Positions 26,135 to 37,014 are shown, numbered from the stretch's first letter. The stretch: DNA of 64,000 nucleotides from Cyclobacteriaceae bacterium (GCA_019638355.1 JAHBTY010000002.1:449001-513000); one strand, 5' to 3'. Numbers and translations are program-made. Notes: a model not told the origin generated them from the sequence alone.

Positions 26135-26758
26135 ATGGCCGCTGAATTTCTTGTAATCCATCCGCTAAATCCGGAGCCGCGAAAAATCAATCGTGCAGTA
26201 GAGGTATTGCGTGCGGGTGGTGTTATTGTTTACCCGACTGACACCATTTATGGTATTGGATGCGATTTGTTAAACCGGAGAGCTGTAGAACGGTTATGCC
26301 ACATCACCGAAGTAAAGCCTCAAAAACTCAATCTCTCTTTTATCTGCAACGATCTGAGTCACATTTCAGAATATGTGAAGCGACTGGACACGCCACAGTT
26401 TAAAGTTTTAAAGAAACTTTTGCCCGGACCTTTCACATTCATTTTCGAATCCAGCGGGCGCGTTCCTAAAATTCTGGATGTAAACAAAAAAACGGTGGGC
26501 ATTCGTATTCCGGCCCATGCTATTCCATTGGCCATTGTACAACAACTTGCTAATCCGCTCATTACTTCGTCCATAAAAGACGATGATATTATTAAAGAGT
26601 ACACCACCGATCCGGAAGAAATCTACGAAGACTTTAAACATCGGGTTGATTTGGTGATTGATGGCGGAGCAGGAGGTAATGTTCCATCGACCATTGTGGA
26701 TTTTACTTCAGGCGAACCTGTTGTAACAAGGCAAGGGTTGGGAGAGTTTACGTATTGA
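26135..26758 (+). CDS. L-threonylcarbamoyladenylate synthase (Sua5/YciO/YrdC family)
   Basis: About 207 residues from ATG 26135; an upstream TTG at 26117 is less likely. The YrdC signature [18 protein letters not shown], the [11 protein letters not shown] segment (normally KxR..P), [11 protein letters not shown] and GIRIPAHAI are present. It makes the threonylcarbamoyl-AMP used for t6A modification of ANN-decoding tRNAs, or acts as a YciO-type paralogue. The departure KPQKLN from the usual KPRNKP/KxRP slightly favours the YciO-like branch. Confidence 0.85.
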   Translation: MAAEFLVIHPLNPEPRKINRAVEVLRAGGVIVYPTDTIYGIGCDLLNRRAVERLCHITEVKPQKLNLSFICNDLSHISEYVKRLDTPQFKVLKKLLPGPFTFIFESSGRVPKILDVNKKTVGIRIPAHAIPLAIVQQLANPLITSSIKDDDIIKEYTTDPEEIYEDFKHRVDLVIDGGAGGNVPSTIVDFTSGEPVVTRQGLGEFTY

Positions 26759-26914
26759 TCTGTGATGAGTGACTTGTGAGCAGAGATTTGTGATTTTTGC
26801 CTTCAAATCAAATATCACTACGCACCGATCGCTAATCACAAACAAAAAATATAGATTTTGAGTTGATGATGGTAGGAAAAATTTTAACCATCTGATTTGT
26901 GCTTAACGAATTAA

Positions 26915-26922
26915 TACCTTTG
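26915..26922 (+). promoter_or_regulatory. -7 promoter box TACCTTTG for the WbqC gene
   Basis: Perfect TAnnTTTG, 18 nt before the TTG start at 26941. The upstream stretch 26760-26880 holds decayed TTGTGA-like repeats and no gene. Confidence 0.6.
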
Positions 26923-26940
26923 CATTCAGAATTTTAAATC

Positions 26941-27567
26941 TTGAATCTGCTCATCGACTTACATTATCTGCCCAGCCTCGAATACTTTACTGTGCTCCGG
27001 CAATTCCAATCCGTAGAGTTAGAGCATCACGAACATTACGTTAAACAAAGTTATCGCAACCGGTGCTTTATTAATACTGCGCAAGGTGTGCAGATGCTGG
27101 TAGTGCCGGTAACACATAAGTCGGGTAAAACATTAATAAAAGATGTGCGGGTAGAAGATTCTGTTCGCTGGAAAAACAATCACTGGCGCACCATCGAATC
27201 AGCGTATCGCAAAGCCCCATACTACGAACATTATGCTGATGATCTGAAAGAAATTCTTTATAGACCGTATTCATTTTTGTTCGACCTGAACTTTGCACTG
27301 CTGTCATTCTGTCTGAAAAGCATAAGACATAAACCTGATTTGGCGGTGAGTGCTGCCTACATGCAAACGGCTGCGGCAGGTTATCATGATATGCGATCGG
27401 CCATTCAAGCGAAAATTCCATACTCATCGCGCAAGCACTACCAGCCGGTACCGTATTACCAGGTTTTTGGCAATCAATTTGTATCCAACCTCAGCCTTGT
27501 TGATTTATTATTTTGTGCTGCACCCGAAGCAGGTTCCATTCTGGTAGCCTCACAGTATAAAGAATGA
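26941..27567 (+). CDS. WbqC family protein
   Basis: 208 residues from a TTG start. The WbqC-like signature is clear: LHYLPSLEYF at the N-terminus, EHHEHYVKQSYRNRCFI, SVRWKNNHWRTIESAYRKAPYYEHY and a hydrophobic C-terminal half. The family is linked to O-antigen or glycan biosynthesis in some bacteria, but the reaction is unknown. The gene stands alone, with its own -7 box and clpC downstream. Confidence 0.88.
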   Translation: MNLLIDLHYLPSLEYFTVLRQFQSVELEHHEHYVKQSYRNRCFINTAQGVQMLVVPVTHKSGKTLIKDVRVEDSVRWKNNHWRTIESAYRKAPYYEHYADDLKEILYRPYSFLFDLNFALLSFCLKSIRHKPDLAVSAAYMQTAAAGYHDMRSAIQAKIPYSSRKHYQPVPYYQVFGNQFVSNLSLVDLLFCAAPEAGSILVASQYKE

Positions 27568-27674
27568 ACAAATAATTTCTGATTCGCGTTTGACAATTGT
27601 TAAGAATAATCGCGAAGCAGTTAGGTTTTTTTGAATAATCACCCTTAAACTTTACATTTACATAATTCATTATT

Positions 27675-30227
27675 ATGCCAAATATGGAAGCAAAATTTTC
27701 TAACCGGGTTAAAGAAGTAATTTCATTAAGCCGGGAAGAAGCACTGAGATTAGGACACGATTACATTGGCACCGAGCACCTGCTGTTGGGCATGATTCGC
27801 GAAGGCGAAGGAGTTGCCGTAGCCGTGTTGAAAAAATTAGGCGTACCGTTAGACGATCTGCGGGGCGAGATTGAAAAAGTATCCAAAGGCACCGCCACCC
27901 ATGAAATCAAAAACCTGGCAAACATTCCATTAACCCGTGCTTCAGAGAAAGTATTGAAGATCACCTACCTGGAAGCCAAAATATTCAAAGCACAATTGAT
28001 CGGCACCGAACATTTGCTGCTCTCCATTTTGCGCGACCCCGACAATTTGGGCACACAAATCCTGAATAAGTTTGATGTAGCTTACGATGTTGTAAAAGAA
28101 ATGCTCGAATATCAACACGACCAACCTACTGCAGCTTCCGATACAGACGACCCGGATGATGATTCATCCAAAATGTTTGGCAGCGCAGCTAACCCAGGCA
28201 GTGCCAAAGAAAAGAAAGGAACTGAAAAATCGCGCACACCCGTGCTCGATAATTTTGGCCGCGACTTAACTAAACTTGCTGAAGACAATAAGCTCGACCC
28301 GATAGTAGGTCGCGAAAAAGAAATTGAACGCGTAGCACAGATTCTTAGCCGCAGAAAAAAGAACAACCCGATATTAATTGGTGAACCCGGTGTTGGCAAA
28401 ACCGCTATTGCAGAAGGACTTGCGCTGCGCATCATTCAAAAGAAAGTTTCGCGCGTGTTGTTTGGCAAGCGTGTAGTTACGCTTGACCTTGCTTCGCTGG
28501 TTGCCGGTACGAAATACCGAGGTCAGTTTGAAGAACGGATGAAGGCCGTGATGAATGAATTGGAGAAATCGCAAGATGTAATTCTGTTTATTGATGAGTT
28601 GCATACCATTGTAGGAGCCGGTGGTGCTTCCGGTTCGTTGGATGCCAGCAATATGTTTAAACCTGCACTGGCGCGGGGCGAAATTCAATGTATTGGTGCC
28701 ACTACGTTAGATGAGTACCGTCAATACATTGAAAAAGATGGTGCGTTGGCCCGCAGATTCCAGATGGTAATGGTTGATTCAACTTCTGTAGATGAAACCA
28801 TCCAGATTCTGGAAAACATTAAAGAAAAATACGAAGATCATCACCACGTAAATTATACACGCGAAGCCTTAGAAGCGTGTGTAAAACTTTCTGATCGCTA
28901 CATCAGCGACCGCTTCTTACCGGATAAAGCCATTGATGTAATGGACGAAGCCGGAGCGCGTGTACACATCAACAACATTCATGTGCCTGAAGAAATTGTA
29001 AAATTTGAAGAGGCCATCGAAGATGTGAAGAAAGAAAAGAACCGCGTTGTGAAGAGCCAGAAGTATGAAGAGGCAGCACAACTTCGCGACAAAGAGAAAA
29101 AACTAATCGAACAACTGGATCAGGCGAAAGCGCGATGGGAAGAAAAAACCCGCACCGAAAAATATACCGTTACGGAAGACAACGTAGCCGATGTAATTGG
29201 TATGATGACGGGGATTCCCGCCAATCGTATTGCCCAAAAAGAAAGCAACAAGTTGCTGGGCATGGGCGATCAGTTAAATGGAAAAGTGATTGGCCAGGAT
29301 GAGGCGATCAAGAAATTAACAAAAGCCATTCAACGTACGCGCGTTGGCCTGAAAGATCCGAAGAAACCGATTGGTTCATTTATCTTTTTAGGCCCCACCG
29401 GTGTAGGTAAAACAGAATTGGCAAAAGTACTAGCCACCTATCTGTTCGATAAAGAAGATTCGCTGGTGCGGATTGATATGAGCGAATACATGGAGAAGTT
29501 CTCGGTATCGCGATTGGTAGGTGCACCTCCCGGCTATGTGGGTTATGAAGAAGGTGGCCAGCTTACTGAAAAAGTAAGACGCAAGCCTTATTCGGTTGTG
29601 TTGCTGGATGAAATTGAAAAAGCACACCCCGATGTATTTAACATCTTGTTGCAAGTGTTGGACGATGGTATTCTTACCGATGGTTTGGGCCGCAGGGTAG
29701 ATTTCCGCAACACCATTATTATCATGACCTCGAACATTGGCGTTCGTGATCTGAAAGATTTTGGAGCCGGAATTGGTTTTACAACTGCAGCCAAGCGCGA
29801 GAACGAAGAAGAGCACATGAAGAGTACCATACAAAGTGCTTTGAAGCGTGCGTTTAGCCCTGAGTTTTTAAATCGTTTGGATGATGTAATTGTGTTTAAC
29901 TCGCTGCAGCGCGAACACATTCACAAGATCATTGACATTACGCTGGGCAAATTGTTTGCACGCATTATTACACTGGGCTACCATGTAGAGCTTACCGAAA
30001 AGGCAAAAGACTTTTTAGCCGAGAAAGGGTACGATCCGCAGTTTGGGGCGCGGCCACTTAACCGCGCCATTCAAAAGTACTTGGAAGATCCGGTTGCAGA
30101 AGAAATTCTGAAAGGTGAAGTGCCCGAAGGCGGCACCATCATTGCCGACTACGAAGGCACTGGTGAAACGCTGACGATAAAAGCGAAAAAGCCAAAAGCA
30201 CCTTCCAAGGAGAAGAAAAGCGAATAA
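27675..30227 (+). CDS. clpC: ATP-dependent Clp protease ATPase subunit ClpC
   Basis: 850 residues. Two N-terminal Clp repeats (about 1-145) are followed by AAA domain 1 with Walker A GEPGVGKT and Walker [13 protein letters not shown]-like coiled segment ([14 protein letters not shown]) comes next, which separates ClpC from ClpA. AAA domain 2 has Walker A GPTGVGKT, Walker [15 protein letters not shown] and sensor 2 GARPLNRAI. It unfolds substrates for ClpP and may be served by the ClpS encoded at 9.5 kb. A strong terminator follows. Confidence 0.97.
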   Translation: MPNMEAKFSNRVKEVISLSREEALRLGHDYIGTEHLLLGMIREGEGVAVAVLKKLGVPLDDLRGEIEKVSKGTATHEIKNLANIPLTRASEKVLKITYLEAKIFKAQLIGTEHLLLSILRDPDNLGTQILNKFDVAYDVVKEMLEYQHDQPTAASDTDDPDDDSSKMFGSAANPGSAKEKKGTEKSRTPVLDNFGRDLTKLAEDNKLDPIVGREKEIERVAQILSRRKKNNPILIGEPGVGKTAIAEGLALRIIQKKVSRVLFGKRVVTLDLASLVAGTKYRGQFEERMKAVMNELEKSQDVILFIDELHTIVGAGGASGSLDASNMFKPALARGEIQCIGATTLDEYRQYIEKDGALARRFQMVMVDSTSVDETIQILENIKEKYEDHHHVNYTREALEACVKLSDRYISDRFLPDKAIDVMDEAGARVHINNIHVPEEIVKFEEAIEDVKKEKNRVVKSQKYEEAAQLRDKEKKLIEQLDQAKARWEEKTRTEKYTVTEDNVADVIGMMTGIPANRIAQKESNKLLGMGDQLNGKVIGQDEAIKKLTKAIQRTRVGLKDPKKPIGSFIFLGPTGVGKTELAKVLATYLFDKEDSLVRIDMSEYMEKFSVSRLVGAPPGYVGYEEGGQLTEKVRRKPYSVVLLDEIEKAHPDVFNILLQVLDDGILTDGLGRRVDFRNTIIIMTSNIGVRDLKDFGAGIGFTTAAKRENEEEHMKSTIQSALKRAFSPEFLNRLDDVIVFNSLQREHIHKIIDITLGKLFARIITLGYHVELTEKAKDFLAEKGYDPQFGARPLNRAIQKYLEDPVAEEILKGEVPEGGTIIADYEGTGETLTIKAKKPKAPSKEKKSE

Positions 30228-30230
30228 GCG

Positions 30231-30256
30231 AAAGGCGGGGCAACCCGCCTTTTTTA
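30231..30256 (+). terminator. rho-independent terminator of clpC
   Basis: AAAGGCGGG / CCCGCCTTT stem (9 bp), loop GCAA, then a T run. Confidence 0.92.
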
Positions 30257-30276
30257 ATGCGCTATCATGAATATAA

Positions 30277-30325
30277 TGTTCACTAGTGCGAACATTTGGC
30301 AAGCATTTGTTCATGATCATGAACA
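30277..30325. promoter_or_regulatory. pair of 18-bp palindromic sites upstream of the R-M remnant
   Basis: TGTTCACTAGTGCGAACA (30277-30294, one mismatch between the arms) and TGTTCATGATCATGAACA (30308-30325, perfect). Both have 6-6-6 structure with TGTTCA half-sites and centres 31 bp apart, about three helical turns. This looks like a cooperative operator, perhaps that of a lost controller protein. Confidence 0.5.
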
Positions 30326-30455
30326 TTGTAAATCCACGTATCACCATCAGAATGGAAAAAAGCATGTTCTTATTGTGCAGATAGTAAGCCCCTTGAGTGT
30401 AGTGTATTATTGGTTAACTTAGGCTTCGGATTGAATTTTTAAGATATAGGCTGTC

Positions 30456-30782
30456 GTGGCAGAAAGAGTAACTCAAAACCAGGTAAAATCTAAAAAACGT
30501 GTGGCCGATCACGGTGAAGTATTCACTGCACAACGCGAGGTAAACGCTATGCTTGATCTTGTGATGCAGGAGACCGAGCGAATTGATTCTCGGTTTTTAG
30601 AACCGGCCTGCGGAAACGGAAATTTTTTAGCGGAAGTACTGAGGAGAAAATTAGAAGTTATAAAGAAGCGGTATGCCAATAGTCAACTAGAATTTGAGCG
30701 CTACTATTTTCATGTACCTCACCGATTACAGGGAAAGAAGTTTGAAAGATGTGATAACTCAATTAGAACCAGGACTATTTAA
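30456..30782 (+). pseudogene. DNA adenine methyltransferase, N-terminal remnant
   Basis: GTG start. The first 80 or so residues look like the start of an N6-adenine methyltransferase of a type I/IIG-like system: HGEVFTAQREVNAMLDLV and SAM-binding motif I LEPACGNGNFLAEVL. After QLEFERY (about nt 30700) homology ends; the rest of the frame is out-of-frame reading of the next segment. The catalytic motif (NPPY) is missing, so it is inactive. Junction of an internal deletion. Confidence 0.75.
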
Positions 30783-31002
30783 GAAAGTGACTGGATTGAA
30801 TGTAAAGGATTTTGAATTACTCGTAAGCCTTGGTGTTTTCAATAGCGCTTTGATGAACGATGCAGTTTACAAGTTCAAACGATATGAAGATGCTTCATTA
30901 AGCTACACAGGAATCAGTAAACACAAAAATGAAGACCTGGGGTTGTATGATACAGTTTTGAGTGCTAAGGATATTTCTGATAGCTTTATAAACGAACCTT
31001 AA
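30694..31002 (+). pseudogene. C-terminal remnant of a second restriction-modification protein
   Basis: This frame begins at the deletion point and reads MYLTDYRERSLKDVITQLEPGLFKKV...DFELLVSLGVFN, with no start of its own supported by homology. From memory it resembles the C-terminal tail of helicase/restriction subunits in Bacteroidota R-M loci; I could not verify this. Together with the preceding fragment it represents a locus that lost its middle (several kb). It could be a small functional protein, but that is unlikely. Confidence 0.45.
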
Positions 31003-31015
31003 AGAGGTTTTTTTA

Positions 31016-31867
31016 ATGGCAAATGAATCAAATAAAAAATCCAGCAATTGGCTACGGCTTTTTCAATTCTTTGGCATCTGGATACTGGCTAATATTGCCA
31101 CTTACCTGATACTTGTTATCCCTTTCTATTCAGAGACGATTGGAATTTCAATGGAAGAGTATGAGCGCATGGGTGCTGATGACCCTCTATTCACATTACT
31201 TATCGAGGTTTCTATTTCAGTGGCAACACTCATTTCATTCTGGTTTGTAAAACAAAAAGTTGAAAAGGAATCAATCGATAAATTCTTCAAATGGAATCTA
31301 AGGGGATTTTCCATAGGCAGCAGCCTTGGTTTTATTCTAATCCTACTTTGTAGCTTACTCATGTTTGTCTTTAATCTGGTAAAACCAGAATATCATTCGC
31401 TGAATAATCTACCCTTCTTAATTCTTGTATTCATGCTGGTTGCCGTAACAGAAGAAGTTATGTTCAGAGGCTACATTCTGAATAACCTGACAGAAAAACT
31501 ATCCAAGAATTTAGCAATCATCCTATCGTCATTAATTTTTGCTGCATTCCATTTGGGGAATCCCCATTTCGGACTAATCGGATTTATTAACATCTTCCTC
31601 TCTGGTATATTGATGGCTATCGTATATCTCAACAGCAAAGATTTATGGGTACCTATTGGTGTTCACTTCACCTGGAATTTGACACAAGCTGTATTGGGTT
31701 TTGCGGTTAGTGGTCGTAACGATACAGGAGTATTCAAGTTAAATTATTTATCGCGCGTGGATTATCTTACTGGTGGCATTTTTGGAATAGAAGGCTCGTT
31801 GCTAACTACTGCCATTTCTTTGACTGCAATCAGCATAACCGGAAAAATCTTAAGACAATACCGGTAG
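31016..31867 (+). CDS. CPBP family intramembrane glutamic protease
   Basis: 283 residues with about seven hydrophobic helices. CPBP (Abi/Rce1-type) motifs are intact: EEVMFRGYIL (catalytic Glu pair and Arg), FAAFHLGN (His) and IGVHFTWNL (His). Substrates are unknown; relatives include CAAX proteases and bacteriocin-immunity proteins. It starts 13 nt after the R-M remnant and may have been cargo of the same locus. The ATG at 31016 follows an AGAGG sequence, a better ribosome site than most genes here. Confidence 0.9.
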   Translation: MANESNKKSSNWLRLFQFFGIWILANIATYLILVIPFYSETIGISMEEYERMGADDPLFTLLIEVSISVATLISFWFVKQKVEKESIDKFFKWNLRGFSIGSSLGFILILLCSLLMFVFNLVKPEYHSLNNLPFLILVFMLVAVTEEVMFRGYILNNLTEKLSKNLAIILSSLIFAAFHLGNPHFGLIGFINIFLSGILMAIVYLNSKDLWVPIGVHFTWNLTQAVLGFAVSGRNDTGVFKLNYLSRVDYLTGGIFGIEGSLLTTAISLTAISITGKILRQYR

Positions 31868-31967
31868 CTTTACAGGTAACAGCAAGCTCCAAAAAAATAT
31901 CATCGTCTGTATCTTGCTATCTCATCGAAAGATAGAATACAGTTAAGAGAAACCGTTCTTGAAAAGG

Positions 31968-32597
31968 CTAATGCAAAAATTCTTTTCGAATAAATATGCC
32001 AAAATTGTAATGAAACAGGTATGAGGGGCCTATCTGTTCTAATGTGCCGCCAACGCCAAATTGAAGATGCGTTGGAGACTGCAATCCAATTCTATACTGT
32101 TGATAGCTATAGTAATGTTCACCGTTGGCAAAATTAGGTTCAAACATCAGCATTGTAAATAACCTCCATTTTTCATTTAGTTTCGGCTTCCACTGGAGAA
32201 ACCCAAACAAGCCATACGATGTAATCTCATTTTGCCAGGAGTGTTGTACATAAGGATATGCCGCAAGAAAGATGTAATCGTTATAGTGCTGTAAAGCAAT
32301 AGCCGCTTGTGGAATAAACTCGTTGAAGGTGAGCCTTCCAATAGCAGCTATACCTAAATTGTTACTTAGTTTATAAGTAACAGCCTGATAAATTTCGTGA
32401 GCATTTCTTTGTTGCTTCTGATAGTCCACCGAAAAGAATGTATAGTTAAAGAGTTCAAATTTCTGTTTTCGATCAACTGGGGCAACCCATAAGAAAGAAT
32501 ATTCAGTGGCCTTATTACCTATCATAATATCCGGCATAATTTGCGCAGCAATACCATGAGAAAGAAGGAAAGTTGCTGCAATAAAATAGCATTTCAT
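31968..32597 (-). CDS. exported protein, beta-barrel-like, unknown function
   Basis: 209 residues. The signal peptide is cleaved after IAAQ. The mature part is rich in aromatic residues in alternating patterns (YIFLAAYPYVQHSW, YGLFGFLQWKP, YLFHYNFGIFI), suggesting a small outer-membrane barrel. No family was recognised. It lies 50 nt downstream of the AraC-type gene on the same strand and is possibly co-transcribed with it. Confidence 0.7.
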   Translation of the reverse strand: MKCYFIAATFLLSHGIAAQIMPDIMIGNKATEYSFLWVAPVDRKQKFELFNYTFFSVDYQKQQRNAHEIYQAVTYKLSNNLGIAAIGRLTFNEFIPQAAIALQHYNDYIFLAAYPYVQHSWQNEITSYGLFGFLQWKPKLNEKWRLFTMLMFEPNFANGEHYYSYQQYRIGLQSPTHLQFGVGGTLEQIGPSYLFHYNFGIFIRKEFLH

Positions 32598-32647
32598 TTA
32601 TACTTTTTTTAAGAAGCAAAAATGAAGCTTGTTTACCTGAAATAACT

Positions 32648-33571
32648 TTAAAAATTACGGCTACTACTTCGAATAATACGGTAATCTGATGGATTTTTAC
32701 CCGTTAGCCTTTTGAAAAAGGTGGAAAAGTAATGTGGATTTTCAAAGTTTAGTTCGTACGCAATTTCTGCAATCGTTTTGGAGGTATGAATAAGCAGGTT
32801 TTGAGCCTGGTGTATAATCTCTTTATGTAACAATTGCAATGCACTGCTACCGCTGGCTCGTTTTACCGACTCTGAAAGGTGTTTTGGGCTTATGTGCATA
32901 ATGGAAGCATATTGATGTATTTGCTGAAGGCTCCCTGAATGTATTTTTATCAAGTGTTGATATTCATATAAGATAGTCATCTCGCGAGATATGGCCGGCT
33001 GAGCAGAAAGTGGAAGATATTTTTGTTTGGCTCTCAATAATAAAATATGCAGATAATGACGTATGATTTCGGCACTGATTTTTTCATGGCTCAAATATTC
33101 TGCTAACATTTTCTTTGCCAACTCCTCAAAGGAACTTGCCTCCATCTGATTCAGGCCGATTACGGGTGTATTGTAAGGGTTAAAGAAAGGATAGTCATGT
33201 AAAAAAAGGGGATTCGAATATTCTACCTGTAAAAAATCAGGTGTAAAAAGGATGCTGTAACCACTGTGTAGTTTATTTGCTTTTTCAGTATCTCCTTTTA
33301 ATGATTGAATTCGGTATGGGCTAATAAATAGAAGCCTATTTTCTACATGGGGCAGGTGAAACGAATCAACAATTATATTGCAACCATAAAACAGATCAAG
33401 ACTGATTTCGAAGTAGCTCTGCCGATAAGAAGCTAACTGTGCGTAGGTATTGTGATTTACTTTTCTATAATCATATATTATAAAATCTTTGCTCGTTAGG
33501 CGAACATCTAAATTCAACTTTTGAATATAATTTTCGATGGACGGAAAATGAAGAGAGGTTTCTTTTTTCAT
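32648..33571 (-). CDS. AraC family transcriptional regulator
   Basis: About 307 residues from MKKETS; the alternative ATG at 33580 adds three. The C-terminal about 100 residues form two helix-turn-helix motifs (YASIMHISPKHLSESVKRASG and IAEIAYELNFENPHYFSTFFKRLTGKNPSDYR), diagnostic of AraC/XylS. The N-terminal about 200 residues have the cupin-like sensing arm style of Bacteroidota AraC proteins. The target may be the adjacent barrel-like gene. Confidence 0.93.
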   Translation of the reverse strand: MKKETSLHFPSIENYIQKLNLDVRLTSKDFIIYDYRKVNHNTYAQLASYRQSYFEISLDLFYGCNIIVDSFHLPHVENRLLFISPYRIQSLKGDTEKANKLHSGYSILFTPDFLQVEYSNPLFLHDYPFFNPYNTPVIGLNQMEASSFEELAKKMLAEYLSHEKISAEIIRHYLHILLLRAKQKYLPLSAQPAISREMTILYEYQHLIKIHSGSLQQIHQYASIMHISPKHLSESVKRASGSSALQLLHKEIIHQAQNLLIHTSKTIAEIAYELNFENPHYFSTFFKRLTGKNPSDYRIIRSSSRNF

Positions 33572-33603
33572 TACGCGCATATTTGTTCAGACGTCTTACC
33601 CGC

Positions 33604-35682
33604 TTAATACCCACCCAAATACTTTCTTATAAACCACTCGGCACTGATCAGCGCAAGCAGTAAAAAAAAAACCCACTTCAGGTTAATAAGTTGATTGAAA
33701 GTTTCTTCGGTATGGATCAGGCTTGCGGCTTTGGTTTGTTGTAAATCGGTGGCGAGTTGATTTACCTGATCGGCTCTATAAAACTTACCACCTGTTTGTT
33801 GTGCCAGCGTGCGTAGCAATCCAAAATCAGCAGTCAGATTTTGCGCTTCCAGGTTTTGTGCCCGCACCAGAAACTGGCCACTCACCGTTTCGGTCTTATC
33901 GTTCACCACGGTTGATGCTGTAAACCGATATACGCCTTCTTTCAATCCGCCAATGCGGTACCGCGCACTTCCCGGACTAATAACGTAACTATAGTTGGAG
34001 ACCACACCACTTTCGTGGCGAACTTCCAGTTTGATGGTATTGCCGTATATCAACTCAAACAAATCGTTATAGACCTGGCTTTCAATCACCACCGGTTCGC
34101 TATCTGAAAATTCATTTTGTAGCGGAAAGCTTCTGAATTTGCGTTTGTCTTCTAGTGTACTCAGGTATTGTACCAGCTTAGAAAATAACTCATCAAAAGC
34201 TATTGTGTTTCCGGTATCCGAAAATTCACTTAGGCGCCATCGCCAAATGCCTTCGCCTATCAATACGCAAACCTTCCGGTTATTATCAGGCCAGGTAAAC
34301 AACATCGGCCGATCAGTTGCTACACTTCCAATACGTTGATATAACAAAACATTGGCAGCAACTGGCCAGGTAAACTTTCCGAAAGGCACATCGGCTGGTG
34401 GGTATCGCGCAAAGATGCCGTTAGTGTTGTCTGAAAAACTAAAGTCGCGGAAGTTACTATTCACCACAGGTGTAACATCATCCCACTGGCCGCCAAGCGA
34501 TTCAAATTGAATCGGAATCTGGTACGATGCCAACTGGCGCAGGTTACTGCTACTGCCAATCATTAACAATACCGAGGCGTTGCTTTTATACAATGTCTGA
34601 AACAGGGATGTCGTTTTACCAGCTATATCTATTACCTGATGAAAAATAAATAACTCGGCTGCTCCGGGTTTTAACACATCAGCCGGAGCTTCAGCCACAC
34701 CTGGAATGTGAACAACAAATTCGTAATTTGAATTTTTTTCCACTACGGCTTTAAGTGCTTTTATATCCGGATGTGGTGCGGGCGCAATCATTACAATTTT
34801 CTTTTTGCCCTCCACTACTTCTATAAAAATACTGGTTGCATTGTTTCGCAGGTTGGTTTCACCACCTAATGCTTTTACCGAAACGTCAAACCGCTGAATA
34901 CCTTTCTGGCTGGCGTCTAACTGAAAATCAAATTCCAAAAACGATTTGCTTTGCGAATCTTTGTTGACCGTGGCGACAACCTTGCCATCTTTTGAAATGG
35001 TAACGGTTACATTTTGATTGGTAATGCCCTGCAACAACACTTGTGCCCGTACCGGAAACTTATTGCCTTCATACGCTACTTTGTTAAACGCCACATTCTT
35101 TAACACCAGATCAACGCGGGCAGTAGTATCGCCAACTCCCAGCGTGTAAACAGGAACCCGCACCGGAGCATAAACAGGCGAAGCACCTGAGTTATAAATT
35201 CCATCCGAAACCAGAACAATACCAGCTAAGTTACGACCTTCAAACTGGTTAATTACGTGTTGAATGCCGCGATTAAGGTCGGATGCCGGTGCATTAAAAA
35301 CCGGGTTGGTGATTTCATTACCACTCAGATCAAGCACTTTACTTTCATAACCCAAGTCGTTAATGGCTTGCTGCGATACATTTAAGTCCCGATTTAGTTT
35401 TTCACGACCAACTGAGTCAATCACTTCAGCAACAGAAGCCGATGAATCCACCAGATAAACCCACGTTGGTTTTTCGTATTGGTTGGTGATCAGCTTCAGC
35501 ACTGGCCCAAGCAGTAACACCGCCAAAAAAAATACCAATACCACACGGAGCGCAAACAAAGTTCTGTTTATGGCTTTACTCCACGTGTGCCTCGCCTTGT
35601 ACAATAGATATGCATAACCAAGCCCTGCCCCTGCACAGAGGAATATGAAAAGCGGTGATGATTCGAAAAGCAGTCGTTGCAT
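33604..35682 (-). CDS. VWA-like membrane protein
   Basis: 692 residues. Two N-terminal membrane helices (about 10-30 and 40-62) are followed by a von Willebrand A-like domain with a MIDAS motif (VYLVDSSASV, DxSxS) and VLVSDGIYNSG. A long beta-rich extracytoplasmic region and a C-terminal membrane helix (about 665-685, LKWVFFLLLALISAEWF) follow. The layout resembles Bacteroidota BatA-like or amidotransferase-associated VWA proteins. The function is unknown. It stands apart from the rarA gene by about 60 nt that contain short CTGGTAACT repeats. Confidence 0.75.
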   Translation of the reverse strand: MQRLLFESSPLFIFLCAGAGLGYAYLLYKARHTWSKAINRTLFALRVVLVFFLAVLLLGPVLKLITNQYEKPTWVYLVDSSASVAEVIDSVGREKLNRDLNVSQQAINDLGYESKVLDLSGNEITNPVFNAPASDLNRGIQHVINQFEGRNLAGIVLVSDGIYNSGASPVYAPVRVPVYTLGVGDTTARVDLVLKNVAFNKVAYEGNKFPVRAQVLLQGITNQNVTVTISKDGKVVATVNKDSQSKSFLEFDFQLDASQKGIQRFDVSVKALGGETNLRNNATSIFIEVVEGKKKIVMIAPAPHPDIKALKAVVEKNSNYEFVVHIPGVAEAPADVLKPGAAELFIFHQVIDIAGKTTSLFQTLYKSNASVLLMIGSSSNLRQLASYQIPIQFESLGGQWDDVTPVVNSNFRDFSFSDNTNGIFARYPPADVPFGKFTWPVAANVLLYQRIGSVATDRPMLFTWPDNNRKVCVLIGEGIWRWRLSEFSDTGNTIAFDELFSKLVQYLSTLEDKRKFRSFPLQNEFSDSEPVVIESQVYNDLFELIYGNTIKLEVRHESGVVSNYSYVISPGSARYRIGGLKEGVYRFTASTVVNDKTETVSGQFLVRAQNLEAQNLTADFGLLRTLAQQTGGKFYRADQVNQLATDLQQTKAASLIHTEETFNQLINLKWVFFLLLALISAEWFIRKYLGGY

Positions 35683-35744
35683 CTGGTTGCTGGTAACTGG
35701 CTACTGGTAACTAAGTACCAAAGCCCATAAATCTATACTCTCTT

Positions 35745-37010
35745 TTAATAATTGTACTTCTTATCCCACAATTTCTTCAAATAATTCCGAAGTTCTTCTT
35801 CGCGGGCATTTTTTCCAGGCTCGTAGAATTTGGTTCCCTTTATAGCATCGGGTAAAAATTCCATAGCCACAAAGTTATTACGAAACTCGTGTGCATATTG
35901 ATACCCCTTTCCATAGTCAAGGTCTTTCATCAATTTGGTTGGTGCATTTCGAATGGCTAACGGCACGGGTAAGTCGCCCGTCTGTTGTACGGTACTGATA
36001 GCATTATCAATCGCCACATAACTGGAGTTACTTTTAGCTGAAGTGGCCAGGTAAATGGCACATTGCGAAAGTATAATACGGGCTTCGGGGTAGCCAATCA
36101 CATTTACAGCCTGAAACGTGGAACTGGCTAAAACCAATGCGGTAGGGTTAGCATTACCAATGTCTTCCGATGCCAGTATCAACATTCTGCGGGCAATAAA
36201 CTTTACATCTTCCCCGCCCTCAATCATGCGTGCCAGGTAATAGACTGCAGCATTGGGGTCGCTGCCGCGGATAGATTTGATAAATGCAGAGATAATATCG
36301 TAATGTTGTTCACCACTCTTATCGTAAATAGCAATGTGCTTTTGTGCTACCTGCATCACCAGATCGTTTGTAATCACAACCTCACCGGCTACCGATTCAC
36401 AGATTAGTTCAACAAGATTTAAAAGCTTACGTGCATCGCCTCCACTAATATTGATCAACGCCTGATATTCGTTAACAGAAACTTTTCTATGCTTAAGTTC
36501 AGTGTCTCTTGAAAGTGCTTGCTCTACTAATTTCACCAGATAACCTTCATCTAGTGCTTTGAGCGTGTAAACCTGACAGCGTGAAAGCAAAGCCGAGTTT
36601 ACTTCGAAGGAAGGATTTTCGGTAGTGGCACCTATTAATGTGATCGTTCCTTTTTCAACAGCACCGAGTAATGCATCTTGTTGCGATTTATTAAACCGAT
36701 GAATTTCATCGATAAACAAAATCATGCGACTGGTTCTTTTTGCCTGATCAATTACATCGCGAATGTCTTTTACTCCGGCACTGATGGCGCTCAGCATCTG
36801 AAACGGGCGCTTTACTTCATTGGCAATAATGTTGGCAATAGTGGTTTTACCTACACCGGGCGGGCCCCATAAAATCATGGAAGGAACATTACCACTTTGT
36901 ATGGCGATGCGGATAATTCCGTTCGGGCCAACCAAATGCTCTTGTCCAATCAGGTCTTCCAGTTTGGAAGGCCGCATGCGTTCGGCTAATGGTGTTTTGG
37001 ATTGCAGCAT
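35745..37010 (-). CDS. rarA: replication-associated recombination protein A (RarA/MgsA)
   Basis: 421 residues. The N-terminal motif [20 protein letters not shown], Walker [10 protein letters not shown], Walker [11 protein letters not shown] and sensor region [16 protein letters not shown] are followed by the C-terminal MgsA/WRNIP1 tetramerisation domain ([21 protein letters not shown]). RarA acts at stalled replication forks together with SSB and RecA. It lies 4 nt downstream of the DUF3667 gene. Confidence 0.95.
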   Translation of the reverse strand: MLQSKTPLAERMRPSKLEDLIGQEHLVGPNGIIRIAIQSGNVPSMILWGPPGVGKTTIANIIANEVKRPFQMLSAISAGVKDIRDVIDQAKRTSRMILFIDEIHRFNKSQQDALLGAVEKGTITLIGATTENPSFEVNSALLSRCQVYTLKALDEGYLVKLVEQALSRDTELKHRKVSVNEYQALINISGGDARKLLNLVELICESVAGEVVITNDLVMQVAQKHIAIYDKSGEQHYDIISAFIKSIRGSDPNAAVYYLARMIEGGEDVKFIARRMLILASEDIGNANPTALVLASSTFQAVNVIGYPEARIILSQCAIYLATSAKSNSSYVAIDNAISTVQQTGDLPVPLAIRNAPTKLMKDLDYGKGYQYAHEFRNNFVAMEFLPDAIKGTKFYEPGKNAREEELRNYLKKLWDKKYNY

Positions 37011-37014
37011 CTGA

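Noticed and set aside
26760-26880. Small RNA or operator region with TTGTGA-like repeats
   Set aside because: The repeats are irregular and have neither clear promoter nor terminator; probably decayed sequence.
31016-31867. Immunity protein of the bacteriocin locus
   Set aside because: It is a CPBP protein but lies 27 kb away beside the R-M remnant; the CPBP gene at 57750-58451 is in the locus itself.
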